In this document: piece by piece, positions 1-8,027 of the stretch
Position numbering within the stretch: position 1 is the stretch's first letter
Layout of the letters: every line of letters starts with the position of its first letter
Assembly (NCBI GenBank): GCA_002317385.1
Contig: DCJH01000009.1
Location: 1 to 23,223 of the forward strand
Reading direction: 5' to 3'
DNA from: Prevotella sp. UBA1705
Lineage (GTDB): Bacteria > Bacteroidota > Bacteroidia > Bacteroidales > Bacteroidaceae
Length of the DNA: 23,223 nucleotides
Notes under the pieces: generated by a model
Told to the model about the DNA's origin: nothing
Database searches by the model: none
Seen by the model: the letters and a program-made list of their open reading frames with translations, nothing else
Program-made: the position numbers and the translations under genes

Positions 1-92
1 CCCGTGCCTATCCGCACCGCCGGAAGGTCAGCAAAAAAATCCTCCCACTCTCCACTACCCTTCTTTTTGTTCGCAATTAGGATAATCCGCAT
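1..92 (-). CDS. Unidentified gene, N-terminal fragment running off the left edge
   Basis: A minus-strand frame opens with ATG at 92-90 and stays open to the window edge, giving 30 codons. It begins MRIILIANKKKGSGEWEDFF and continues into a short mixed segment. A hydrophobic strand followed by a basic and then an acidic stretch looks like a globular protein start. Base composition supports the boundary: the sequence is GC-rich to about 60 and becomes AT-rich just upstream of the start, as in other intergenic regions here. The gene would diverge from the 330-2282 operon. No family is recognised from so short a piece, and no good minus-strand promoter was found upstream. The plus-strand frame over the same bases is also open to 135 but reads as low-quality protein. 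Confidence 0.45.
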   Translation of the reverse strand, partial: MRIILIANKKKGSGEWEDFFADLPAVRIGT

Positions 93-165
93 GAAAAATA
101 GAAGATTGAACGATTTGGATAAAAAGTTGAATTAAAAGGATAAAGACCATTGCGAAAATTATCCA

Positions 166-173
166 TAACTTTG
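166..173 (+). promoter_or_regulatory. Bacteroidota -7 promoter box for the small-peptide/lipoprotein operon
   Basis: TAACTTTG, followed by C, fits the Bacteroidota -7 consensus TAnnTTTG exactly. Transcription would start near 180, leaving an AT-rich leader of about 150 nt before the start at 330. No TTTG is present at the usual distance upstream, so the -33 element is weak or the promoter is activated. It lies in the 237-bp divergent gap 93-329, which holds nothing else clear. Confidence 0.5.
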
Positions 174-329
174 CAGTGTTCTTAGAAATCGATTGTATTC
201 AGGATAATTTTTCTTTAAAATTATACGCTGACACATGACAAACACAGGGCATTTGGCTGCCACACCATGAATTTGTATTGACTTGATTCTCAGCCATAAA
301 CATATAATTTACAATATAAAACACACAAA

Positions 330-551
330 ATGAAGAAAACTTATGTACGTCCGATAACCGAAGTTATCTCAATCCTTGACTATTCACAACCTCTCATGGC
401 ATCTGTTGATGGCAATGGAAACTTACCCGGCGGAGGGGCTGGAGGAGGCATTGTCGGAGGAGCCAAAAGTTCACGATTCGCTTATGACGAAGAGGTTGGC
501 ACCGGATGGGGCAACTCTGCATGGACCACTACATCATGGAATAACGATTAA
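330..551 (+). CDS. Small glycine-rich peptide with MKKxYxxPxxEV leader
   Basis: 73 aa, ATG start after an A-rich stretch. The N-terminus (MKKTYVRPITEVISI) resembles a leader common to many small, unnamed Bacteroidota proteins; this is recalled, not searched. Residues about 28-45 are a glycine tract, and the tail is rich in W, T, S and N. There is no classical signal peptide, transmembrane helix or lipobox. It ends 21 bp before a lipoprotein gene on the same strand and shares its promoter and terminator, so the two probably act together. Function unknown. A precursor peptide or an exported surface component is conceivable, but nothing in the sequence proves either. Confidence 0.7.
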   Translation: MKKTYVRPITEVISILDYSQPLMASVDGNGNLPGGGAGGGIVGGAKSSRFAYDEEVGTGWGNSAWTTTSWNND

Positions 552-572
552 CAACACAGCAACACACCATAC

Positions 573-2282
573 ATGAAGCATATATCTTATATTATCTTGA
601 CTCTGGGCGCATGTTTTCTCTCTTCGTGTGCCGACAATTCAGAATTTGATACTCACTTATCCAACATACCGACGATAGCCAACGGCCATACGCTCTGTGG
701 CGAAATGACGGTGCAGAGCGTTGAAAGCGAGAGCTTAGACCCTGCTACCACCCGCACCACTGCCACCTATACCGACCAGACAGGCATGACCTATACATGG
801 GAAGCCGGTGTCTCAATTCCTGCCTACATCTATGCAGAGCAGAACGGAACGAGGCAGGCCTTCGAGGGAGAAATCAATATCGTGACCGCCAAGCCCGCCA
901 AGTTCACCATCAAACTTCCCGAGGCCCTCGACCCCTCCAAGGGCGGACTGAAGATTGCCGTGGCCCTGGGCAAGCAGCACCAGGTGGAAAACGGCGCATG
1001 GGCCACAGGCATCGACGCTCACGGCAACGTGAACTTTGCCAACAGCGATATGATTTACACCAATGATGCCAGCAGCATCAACATCCCCCTCTATGCTCCT
1101 CTGACCCCTGTGGCACCCAATGGAGCCGTGAATCTGGACATGAAACAGCTGGGATGCTTTGTTCAAGTGAATTTCAACTGTAGCAAGAGTCTCACCCTCG
1201 ACGAGTTTACAATCAAGTCGGATGCCATCAGCGGCAGCGGCACACTGAACCTTTCGTCGACCACCGTCGCCGCTCCAGCATGGACTCCCACCACTACCCG
1301 TGTGGCGACCTCATGCTACGGGCTGGACAATCTCACCATGGGCAACGGTCAGACTCATGCCCATTTCTTCACCTGGCTCATGCCCACCGCCGATGCCTCG
1401 CACCCAGCCTCTGTACCCACAGTACTGCGTATAGGCAACTCGGCTACGGGCCAATACTACAGTCGAGGTATTCCTCAGACCTTCTACTTTGTCAATCCCA
1501 AGAACTATTCCATCGATATCAATGTGCCAGATGACAACCACAGCGCCGACTTGATGATTACCGAGTTTGGCAGTCACCCCAAGTACGACGGCACATCTCT
1601 CGACTGGATAGAGATTACCAACACCACCGGCTACGAGGTCAACCTGGCCAACTACTATCTGGTACGTGCCGTCAACGGTGCCTCCAACATGGCTGCGGGC
1701 ATCATCAATCTCGGTACACTGGCCGCTCAACGCGGCGTAACCGTTGTAAGACCCGACCACAATACGACCTCCCTGCCATCGGGTGCGAGCCTCATCATTA
1801 CCGGCTCGAAAGCCGGCAACAGCTACTTCTCGGGCAATGGTCTGTCTGGGATGGTCTATCAAGCGCTGCTCATGGGCGACAACAGCGACCTCGTGCGCGA
1901 GTTCACGCCTACCGCCCACACCGATGGCAGGCTCTATAACGCCTATTTCATCACCCGTTTCGGCACAGATATCACTAATGGAAGGCCCAACGACGTGGTA
2001 GACAACTTCGGCCGTTTCGCCAATGGCAGAATCAATCAGATAGATTATAACCGTACCTATCTGCGCCGCCCCTACTACCGCAAGACCCACGGCACCAATG
2101 GCATTCACGCCTACGACTATACCAAGACCATGGGCTATGCCGATGCCACAGGCCAGCCCACGAAAGACTTCGACGTGGCGCCCTGGACCTTCTGCGGCAA
2201 ACTGGCCGGCGGCGACCTGGGAATCATCGGTCTGAGCGGCGTCGGTTTCTCCATGCCCAAAGTAAGAGTCTTTACCAAATAA
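573..2282 (+). CDS. Surface lipoprotein: fimbrillin-like N-terminus, lamin-tail-like C-terminus
   Basis: 569 aa. The signal peptide ends in lipobox LSSC (Cys19) followed by ADNSEFD; the acidic residues suit surface display in Bacteroidota. Residues about 55-320 resemble fimbrillin/Mfa-like proteins: a TRT motif, then TWEAGVSIPAYIY and further beta-strand-rich sequence. From about residue 325 (ADLMITEF) the pattern changes to a lamin-tail-type fold, with DWIEITN at about 344 and NLANYYLV shortly after. The last 100 residues are rich in N, G, R and Y and are not recognised. The gene follows the glycine-rich peptide gene by 21 bp and is closed by the terminator at 2323. A role in adhesion or surface attachment is inferred. 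A DUF4876-like assignment is an alternative. Confidence 0.75.
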   Translation: MKHISYIILTLGACFLSSCADNSEFDTHLSNIPTIANGHTLCGEMTVQSVESESLDPATTRTTATYTDQTGMTYTWEAGVSIPAYIYAEQNGTRQAFEGEINIVTAKPAKFTIKLPEALDPSKGGLKIAVALGKQHQVENGAWATGIDAHGNVNFANSDMIYTNDASSINIPLYAPLTPVAPNGAVNLDMKQLGCFVQVNFNCSKSLTLDEFTIKSDAISGSGTLNLSSTTVAAPAWTPTTTRVATSCYGLDNLTMGNGQTHAHFFTWLMPTADASHPASVPTVLRIGNSATGQYYSRGIPQTFYFVNPKNYSIDINVPDDNHSADLMITEFGSHPKYDGTSLDWIEITNTTGYEVNLANYYLVRAVNGASNMAAGIINLGTLAAQRGVTVVRPDHNTTSLPSGASLIITGSKAGNSYFSGNGLSGMVYQALLMGDNSDLVREFTPTAHTDGRLYNAYFITRFGTDITNGRPNDVVDNFGRFANGRINQIDYNRTYLRRPYYRKTHGTNGIHAYDYTKTMGYADATGQPTKDFDVAPWTFCGKLAGGDLGIIGLSGVGFSMPKVRVFTK

Positions 2283-2322
2283 CGCATAGACAACCTGTCT
2301 AATCTGAAGAACACAACCCTGT

Positions 2323-2361
2323 CTGACCAGCGACAACACTGTCGTTGGTCAGTCTTTTTTT
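2323..2361 (+). terminator. Rho-independent terminator after the lipoprotein gene
   Basis: A 13-bp stem (2323-2335 with 2340-2352, including one G-U pair) closes a four-base loop and is followed by TCTTTTTTT. It begins 40 bp after the stop codon at 2282. The convergent gap 2283-2588 holds this terminator and two hairpins serving the minus strand; no gene is apparent in it. Confidence 0.92.
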
Positions 2362-2433
2362 ATGGCATGTCATGCTGATGATAGTGCCGCGGTGTCCCTA
2401 TCCCAAAGCCTTATGTACCCTGAGAAAGGGCCC

Positions 2434-2473
2434 AAACGAAAGAAGGCATATCACTATCCAGTGACATGCCTTC
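2434..2473 (-). terminator. Probable terminator of the GH43 / Sus operon
   Basis: Arms 2442-2455 and 2460-2473 match at 13 of 14 positions around a four-base loop. Read on the minus strand the stem is followed by TTTCGTTT, a T-rich tail; on the plus strand the following bases are GCAAAG. That makes it a minus-strand terminator about 115 bp past the GH43 stop codon. Confidence 0.65.
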
Positions 2474-2555
2474 GCAAAGATTATCCTGATCAATCCCAAC
2501 ACGTTAATTTTTACCTTGTGGGTAGGCCATCGCATAGCCTTATCAAGAATGATAC

Positions 2556-2580
2556 GGGATGGGGCCGCATGCCCCATCCC
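2556..2580 (-). other. Strong hairpin just past the GH43 stop codon
   Basis: A perfect 10-bp GC-rich inverted repeat (GGGATGGGGC with GCCCCATCCC) closes a five-base loop 8 bp after the GH43 stop. There is no T-run on either strand, so it may protect the mRNA 3' end rather than terminate. Confidence 0.6.
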
Positions 2581-2588
2581 TATGGAAA

Positions 2589-4238
2589 TCAGTTTATCTT
2601 TTTGCCCCAGTAGGTGGTCTTGCCATCGTTGCTCACACCCACATAGACGATGGTCTGCTTGCGCGGGGAGGCCTCCCAGTCGAGTTCGCGCTTGAGATAG
2701 AGCTTGTTGGTGCCGATGGTCAGCACGCCGGTCGAGGCGCTGAAGCTCCATGCCGACCCGGCTCCGAAGCCTGCGGTAACCTTGTGGTCGCTGCCCAGCG
2801 TGAGCAATGCCGACCCAGCCTGCTGCTGATAGCTATAGGCGAGGTTGATGTGCTGCCAGTTGCCCACGAGCTCACTCTCGCTGATGGCCTGCTGTGGAAC
2901 GGCACCATAACGCTCGGGCAACACGAGTGGCCAGCCGTCGGAGGTCCACACAATGGAGCGCACGGCACCCATCATCAGGGCGTTGCTATAGGCGTTGCCC
3001 TTGTAGTTGGCGGGGAAACGCTGCTGCGAAGCATAATACCAGTTGCCCTTGCCGTCGTCGAACACGGCACAGTGGCTGATGCCCACCCAGCCGTGGTCGG
3101 TTCCAAACTTATAGGGATGGGTGAGTATGGGGTAGGCCTCGCCGCCCGAGGTGGTCACGTCGCGGCCGGTTATGTCGTAGTAGGGGCCGTCGATGTTGCG
3201 CGAGCGCACCACGCGGGTGTTATAAGCCACCGACAGTTCGTCGTAGGCGAGGAACATATAGTAGTAGCCATCGCGGTATACCACTTCGGGAGCCTCGCTC
3301 GATTGCCAGCGCTGTCCGGCCTTGCCGAGCAGTCGGTTGTAGATGGTCTTGCCATAGGCAGCGGCATTCTCGTCGCCCCAGGGATTGCCGAGCGACTGCT
3401 TGGGCAGTCCGGTGGCGGGGTCGAGCCGTACGGCAGCGATGCCGCTGTGCCATGAACCATAGACAAGCCAGTGCTCGCCGTTGTCCTTGATGACCAGCGA
3501 TGGGTCGATGGCATTGTACTTGAAGTAGCAGTTGTTCCAGTCGGTGGCGTTGACACGGAAGTTCAACTGCTTGTCGGAATAGTTGGTGATGACATAGCCT
3601 TTGTCTACCCACGACTCCGGATTCGACGGTGTGGCGGTCTCCATGAGGCCGATGAAGCAGCGCTCGCTCCATGTGCCTGTGCCGTCGATGGTGCCGGGAA
3701 TGGTGATGACATAGTACATGCGGTAGAGGCTACTGCTAATGCGGCGCACGCAGGGAGCCCAGAATCCAAACTGAGTCTGGTCGTTGAAGTTGGCTGTCGA
3801 CGCGCCAAGCCCCATCTGCGAGCGTATCTCGTTGAGCTTGGTCTTGACCCAGGCGGGTATGCCGTGCATCGTGGCGCCGAGGAATTCCCAGTTCACCAGG
3901 TCCTTGGAGCGGCGGCAGAAGAAGTGGCCGTGGCCCACGTGGGCGTTGCCATAGCTGGCGTCGGTCTGATACATATAGTAGTAACCATCGTCGGCCAGCA
4001 TCACACTGGGATCGTGCACATTGGCCAGATTCCACTGCGTGCGGTAGTTCCAGTCGGCCAGCGGCACATAGTAGTCGTCGTAGGTGGGTGCCGTATAGGT
4101 CGTGCCAGTGTTGGGATTGGTGTTATTGTTGTTATTATTGCCCGAGCCGTTGTCGTCGCTTCCAGGGTCGCTGCTGGAGCAGGCGGCGATGGAAAACGCG
4201 CTCATCACGGTGAAAGCAAGGAAAGCAATCTTTTTCAT
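2589..4238 (-). CDS. GH43 endo-alpha-1,5-L-arabinanase-type surface lipoprotein
   Basis: 549 aa from the ATG at 4238, chosen because it begins the lipoprotein signal MKKIAFLAFTV...AAC (Cys20); longer in-frame starts add an unlikely leader. A D-rich stretch and an Asn-rich linker (about 21-48) follow, as expected of a surface lipoprotein. The five-bladed GH43 fold is shown by HDPSV (Asp76, general base), AIDPSL (Asp245, pKa modulator), SSEAPEV (Glu315, general acid), YGSWHSGI at about 260, and a His at 389 in the place of the metal-binding His of arabinanases. Residues about 455-549 match the C-terminal beta-sandwich of extracellular endo-arabinanases (PF16369 type). Family subgroup and substrate are inferred. 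It is the last gene after SusC, SusD and the binding lipoprotein, and no promoter is visible in the 102-bp gap before it. Confidence 0.82.
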   Translation of the reverse strand: MKKIAFLAFTVMSAFSIAACSSSDPGSDDNGSGNNNNNNTNPNTGTTYTAPTYDDYYVPLADWNYRTQWNLANVHDPSVMLADDGYYYMYQTDASYGNAHVGHGHFFCRRSKDLVNWEFLGATMHGIPAWVKTKLNEIRSQMGLGASTANFNDQTQFGFWAPCVRRISSSLYRMYYVITIPGTIDGTGTWSERCFIGLMETATPSNPESWVDKGYVITNYSDKQLNFRVNATDWNNCYFKYNAIDPSLVIKDNGEHWLVYGSWHSGIAAVRLDPATGLPKQSLGNPWGDENAAAYGKTIYNRLLGKAGQRWQSSEAPEVVYRDGYYYMFLAYDELSVAYNTRVVRSRNIDGPYYDITGRDVTTSGGEAYPILTHPYKFGTDHGWVGISHCAVFDDGKGNWYYASQQRFPANYKGNAYSNALMMGAVRSIVWTSDGWPLVLPERYGAVPQQAISESELVGNWQHINLAYSYQQQAGSALLTLGSDHKVTAGFGAGSAWSFSASTGVLTIGTNKLYLKRELDWEASPRKQTIVYVGVSNDGKTTYWGKKIN

Positions 4239-4340
4239 GTCGGAGTATGGGTGAAAGGATATGGATGTTTTCAAATCATGAGGTGAGCGAGGAGTGGCAG
4301 GATGGGTGCCCTCCCCGCTCATCGTTGGTGTATCGCCGGA

Positions 4341-6152
4341 TTAGCGACGATGGTTTCTCTTGGCTGCCGAAGCGCCGAATACCAGGTGGCAGCTGTCGAT
4401 GGTGAAGGCCACGTTGAGGTCGTCTACATCCACCGTGTTCACGCCGAGGTAATACTGGGTGTAGGTGTTGCCGTCGCTTCCCACAATCACAGCCTGCACG
4501 TCGGCCGTGCCGTTGTTGCAGTTGGTCACGTAGACCGTCACCTTAGCACCGTTCATGACTGCCAGCCATGTGGCCCAGTCGCTCTCCGATTTATCGTGGA
4601 TGCAAGCAGCATAGCCATTGCCCCAGCCGAAGTTGTCGGAGCGGAGCACACCATATTCGGTTTTGTTGTCGGCCGTGCGGAGCACCACAACGAAGTTGTT
4701 CCAGTTGTTGGCCATACTGCTGTAGTTGGTAAACGGAATGGCGTAGGTAGCGCCTGCCGGCACCTTGAGGTTATCGGTGTGTACCGACCACCAGCCACCG
4801 GTGTTGTCTTCAGGCCCGAGCACATTGGGAGTAGGCGTCATCGTGGTGACCTTAGACTCTGAAACCGTTACGTCGACAGTGGAAGTCACACCGTTTTCGG
4901 TGGTGATGGTCACGGCGTGGGTGCCTGCTGTGGCCGGGATAGCCGAGAAGGTGAGCTTGGAATTCTTCACCACGGCAGTGTTTCCATTGCCATAGGTGGC
5001 GGTCACTTCGAGTCCGGTGGGGTCGAAGGCCAGCGTGCGACCGGTAAGGCTACTCGTTGCCGCCGAGTTGTAATAGTAGTAGTGGGTGCGCGTCGGAGCC
5101 TGAGTCACCTTGATAGACTTGATTTTTTCCACTACGTTGAACTTGGCATTGGCCACGATGGGCTTATCGGCATTCTCGCCCTTGAAGGTCTTGTTGTAGA
5201 TGGCCACGAGGGTCTTCTCGCCCAGGTTGTCCATGTCGGGGATGGCCGAGAAGTAGAGTTCGGAAGCCGGCACGGTCTTGGTCACGCCCTCCTCAAAGGT
5301 CACATCGGCCGACACATTGGCCATGGCGTCCTCCAGCGAGGTGCCAAGGTCCACCTGGTCGGGCACATTGTTGAGCACCATAGACACCGGAGCCTTGTCC
5401 TGTGCCGAGGTGAGGCCACCGATAGGAACGACATTCGACTGCAGGAAATCGATGTAGGAACCCTCCACACAGATGAAGCAGCGGATGTTGTTGTTGGTGG
5501 CATCGGTATTGAGATTGGGCAGTTTGTAGGGCTGCACGTAGGTCTTGGTCACCGTTCCATTGGTCAATTTGATGAGGAACGTGTCGGCCTTCGAGCGGTC
5601 TACGGTGAGCGTCACCTTGCCGCCGAGTTTCTGCACGTTGGCGTCCTTGTTGCTGGCGTCGGGCGAGAGCAGCTGATTGCTGTTGCTATACTTAAAGTAA
5701 AGGTACTTGCCCCACTGCGAATTATACTTCGCCGAGTCGCCCGTGGCATCGAAACGGAATGCGCCATACTCGCTGTAGCCAGTGCCGCCGCGGTCTACAT
5801 CGTTAGAGATGATGAGGGCAAAGTTCTTGTAATAGGTGTCGTCGCTGGGGTTGATGCTGAGGTTGAACACAGCGTTCCACTTCACTCCATCGGGTATCAC
5901 ATAGTACTTGGAGAAGTTTTGCCACCAGCCCGAGGTGAAATCTGTGGCACCAAAGGAGTACACATCCTCCTGCATGCCAACCAAAGGCTCCTCCTGTCCC
6001 GCTTTCTTGGAATTCTCAATGGAGTCTATTTTCTGGGAAATCCAGTCGGGTGCGTCTACGCTGTAGAGGTCGCCGCCCTCGCAGCCGGTCAGTGTCAGCA
6101 GGCCAAGTGCTGCTGTACAGAAGACGGATGCTATTTTATTGAGATGTCTCAT
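4341..6152 (-). CDS. SusE/F-position surface glycan-binding lipoprotein with duplicated modules
   Basis: 603 aa; the signal peptide ends in LTLTGC (Cys24). After a short linker containing DAPDWISQKIDSI come four regions: an N-terminal beta-sandwich (about 66-245), two Ig-like domains (about 253-345 and 346-431), and a C-terminal beta-sandwich (about 440-595). The two outer modules look like copies of each other: both start with a GWW motif (75-77 and 453-455), have a PxG turn, a NNF/KNF strand with VVL/LII, and a YG.. strand (129 and 500). The second Ig-like domain (LEVTATYGNGNTAVV) resembles bacterial Ig group 3. Position after SusD and the lipobox make it the surface glycan-binding protein of the locus. 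The ligand cannot be read from the sequence; it shows no clear likeness to B. thetaiotaomicron SusE or SusF. Confidence 0.75.
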   Translation of the reverse strand: MRHLNKIASVFCTAALGLLTLTGCEGGDLYSVDAPDWISQKIDSIENSKKAGQEEPLVGMQEDVYSFGATDFTSGWWQNFSKYYVIPDGVKWNAVFNLSINPSDDTYYKNFALIISNDVDRGGTGYSEYGAFRFDATGDSAKYNSQWGKYLYFKYSNSNQLLSPDASNKDANVQKLGGKVTLTVDRSKADTFLIKLTNGTVTKTYVQPYKLPNLNTDATNNNIRCFICVEGSYIDFLQSNVVPIGGLTSAQDKAPVSMVLNNVPDQVDLGTSLEDAMANVSADVTFEEGVTKTVPASELYFSAIPDMDNLGEKTLVAIYNKTFKGENADKPIVANAKFNVVEKIKSIKVTQAPTRTHYYYYNSAATSSLTGRTLAFDPTGLEVTATYGNGNTAVVKNSKLTFSAIPATAGTHAVTITTENGVTSTVDVTVSESKVTTMTPTPNVLGPEDNTGGWWSVHTDNLKVPAGATYAIPFTNYSSMANNWNNFVVVLRTADNKTEYGVLRSDNFGWGNGYAACIHDKSESDWATWLAVMNGAKVTVYVTNCNNGTADVQAVIVGSDGNTYTQYYLGVNTVDVDDLNVAFTIDSCHLVFGASAAKRNHRR

Positions 6153-6234
6153 GATCTTTCTATATATAAAAGTGATGTTTTTAGGCCTCCCCGCGGCGTC
6201 CCGGAGGATGTGCCGCAGGGATGGTTTTGATGGG

Positions 6235-7986
6235 TTATTTGCTCAGGCTTACCACGGGATGCACCGTCCAACCCTTCTCCTGAAAGTAGACAGAGTTGTC
6301 GCTGCTCTCGTTGGCCGAGTTGCCTTTGAGGTTAGGATTCTTGTTGGTCAGCGTCTGAACGATGGGCAAGAACTCGTGACCCGGCACGTAAGTGTCGTAT
6401 GAACTCTTCAGCTCGGGGTCGGTAGCGATATCGGAATACTTCACAGGATCCTTGGCTCTGTGCAGCGAACGGCGGAAGGTTCCGTGCTCCTTCAGCTGCT
6501 GCAGACGGTCGGCGCTATAGAAGAATCCCCAGCGAATGAGGTCGAAACCACGGCCAAACTCACAGCCAAACTCTTTGGGGCGCTCCACGTTGGCAATCTG
6601 TTCGAACAGTTTGTCCTTGGAACCGAAGTCGGAAAGCTTGAGGGTGGCCAGACCGGCACGCTCGCGCACCTGGTTGATCCAGTCGATGGCCTGCTGTGTA
6701 GGGCCGTTCACCTCGTTCTCACACTCGGCTGCACGCAGCAGCACGTCGGAGTAACGCATGAGCCTCAAGTTGATACCGTCGTGCAGACCGGTTACCACTT
6801 TATCATAGAGACCGGTGCGCATATTGGTGAATTTGGCAATGGGCAGACCGCCGTTCACATTGTTGGTCACCACGGTATCGGTGGCAGTCATCGCCTCGCC
6901 GTAGCCCATGTTGCCGTATTCAAATCCGTCCCAGTCGGTCTCGTAGGTGCCGATCGTCCAGTAGAGACGCGGATCAAGCTTACCCTTAGTGGTGCGCTCC
7001 TGCTTGAAGAGCTGGTAGAGCCATGGCGAAGCGGAGATATCGGCCCAGCCACCATAGCGTCCGGGGGCGAAGTTGCTCTCTATAGCGGAGCCCTGTGTGG
7101 CATTGGGACTGGTGTTCACCGGGGTCCATTCGTCGTCGGTGCCCTGCGAACCGTAGTCGAGGAACTGCACTTCAAACAGGCTCTCGGCATTGTTCTCATA
7201 CTGCGAACCCTCGCGGAAGTTGTCGCCGTAGTTGGCCATGAGCTTATACGTGCCATACTTCTTGTTCATGATATCCTTGAGCACGGCCAGTGCCTCACTA
7301 TACTTATGGCGCTGCATCAGGGTGCGGGCATAGTATCCGGCGGCTGCACCGCTGGTGGCACGACCGGCTGCCCATTCGCCGCCCTCATCACGGGAGGGGA
7401 GCAGATTCATCGCCTCGGTGAAGTCTTTCTCCACCTGGTCGAGCACATCGTCGTAGGTGTTGTTGGCGCCATAGAGCCCATCGAGGGTCGAATAGCTGTC
7501 GTAATCGGTAATCAACGGCGGGTTCTGGTAGTATCCGGCGAGGTTATAGTAGGCCAGGCCACGCAGGAAAAGCACCTGTCCCTTGATGCGGCGCATCTGC
7601 TCCGAGAGCTGGGTGTCGTCGGTACCACAGCGTGAGATGGCAAAGTTGCACACGTTGATGGTGTAGTACCACTCGCGCCAAACCCACCAACCGATATCTC
7701 CGGTCACGGGCAGGTCGAGGTCGTCGAAGGGCAGATACCACACCTGAGACGAGTTCCAAGCCTCATCTCCGCGGCACACGTCGATGTTGTAGCCCACACG
7801 GGCGTAGGAACCCTCCATGCGAATATGGTTGTAGGCAGCCACGACGCTTTCCTCAAGGTCGTCGGCATTGTAGCCAAACGTACCTGTAGTCTGCTGGTTG
7901 GGGTTCACCAACTCCAGCTTATCGTTGCACGAAGTCAACGTACCAAGCCCCAGAAGCAGGGCTAAGGATAACTTATTTAGTTTCAT
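6235..7986 (-). CDS. susD: SusD/RagB-family nutrient-binding outer-membrane lipoprotein
   Basis: 583 aa from the ATG at 7986; a TTG two codons upstream is a less likely start. The signal peptide ends in TLTSC (Cys20). The SusD-like N-terminal TPR region is seen in RGLAYYNLAGYYQNPPLI, and the C-terminal RagB/SusD signature in LMRYSDVLLRAAECENEVNG and AIDWINQVRERAG. Family members form the lid over the SusC barrel and capture oligosaccharides at the cell surface. It lies 41 bp downstream of susC and 82 bp upstream of the binding lipoprotein gene, in the same operon. The gene symbol marks the family; whether the ligand is starch or another glycan is open because the neighbouring surface enzyme is a GH43. 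Confidence 0.93.
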   Translation of the reverse strand: MKLNKLSLALLLGLGTLTSCNDKLELVNPNQQTTGTFGYNADDLEESVVAAYNHIRMEGSYARVGYNIDVCRGDEAWNSSQVWYLPFDDLDLPVTGDIGWWVWREWYYTINVCNFAISRCGTDDTQLSEQMRRIKGQVLFLRGLAYYNLAGYYQNPPLITDYDSYSTLDGLYGANNTYDDVLDQVEKDFTEAMNLLPSRDEGGEWAAGRATSGAAAGYYARTLMQRHKYSEALAVLKDIMNKKYGTYKLMANYGDNFREGSQYENNAESLFEVQFLDYGSQGTDDEWTPVNTSPNATQGSAIESNFAPGRYGGWADISASPWLYQLFKQERTTKGKLDPRLYWTIGTYETDWDGFEYGNMGYGEAMTATDTVVTNNVNGGLPIAKFTNMRTGLYDKVVTGLHDGINLRLMRYSDVLLRAAECENEVNGPTQQAIDWINQVRERAGLATLKLSDFGSKDKLFEQIANVERPKEFGCEFGRGFDLIRWGFFYSADRLQQLKEHGTFRRSLHRAKDPVKYSDIATDPELKSSYDTYVPGHEFLPIVQTLTNKNPNLKGNSANESSDNSVYFQEKGWTVHPVVSLSK

Positions 7987-8027
7987 ATTCAATGATTCGT
8001 ATTAAGTGGTTTACGTAGTTTTAAGCA

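Noticed and set aside
1..135. Plus-strand open frame at the left edge
   Set aside because: Its translation is Ser/Pro/Arg-rich and continues into AT-rich intergenic sequence; the minus-strand frame over 1-92 is the better coding candidate.
376..576. 66-codon frame overlapping the small glycine-rich peptide gene
   Set aside because: It is shifted relative to the peptide gene, starts inside it and overlaps the next start codon; no supporting signal.
1311..2339. 342-codon minus-strand open frame opposite the lipoprotein gene
   Set aside because: It runs across the plus-strand terminator, and its Gly/Val-rich sequence lacks any domain; the plus-strand gene has a signal peptide, promoter and terminator.
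198..2489. TCAGGATAAT at 198-207 with its reverse complement at 2480-2489, flanking the plus-strand operon
   Set aside because: A 10-base match is too short to claim element ends, and no longer similarity surrounds it.
6153..6234. GC-rich partial inverted repeats between susD and the binding lipoprotein gene
   Set aside because: Arms of only five to seven bases with mismatches and no T-run; not enough to call a terminator or attenuator.
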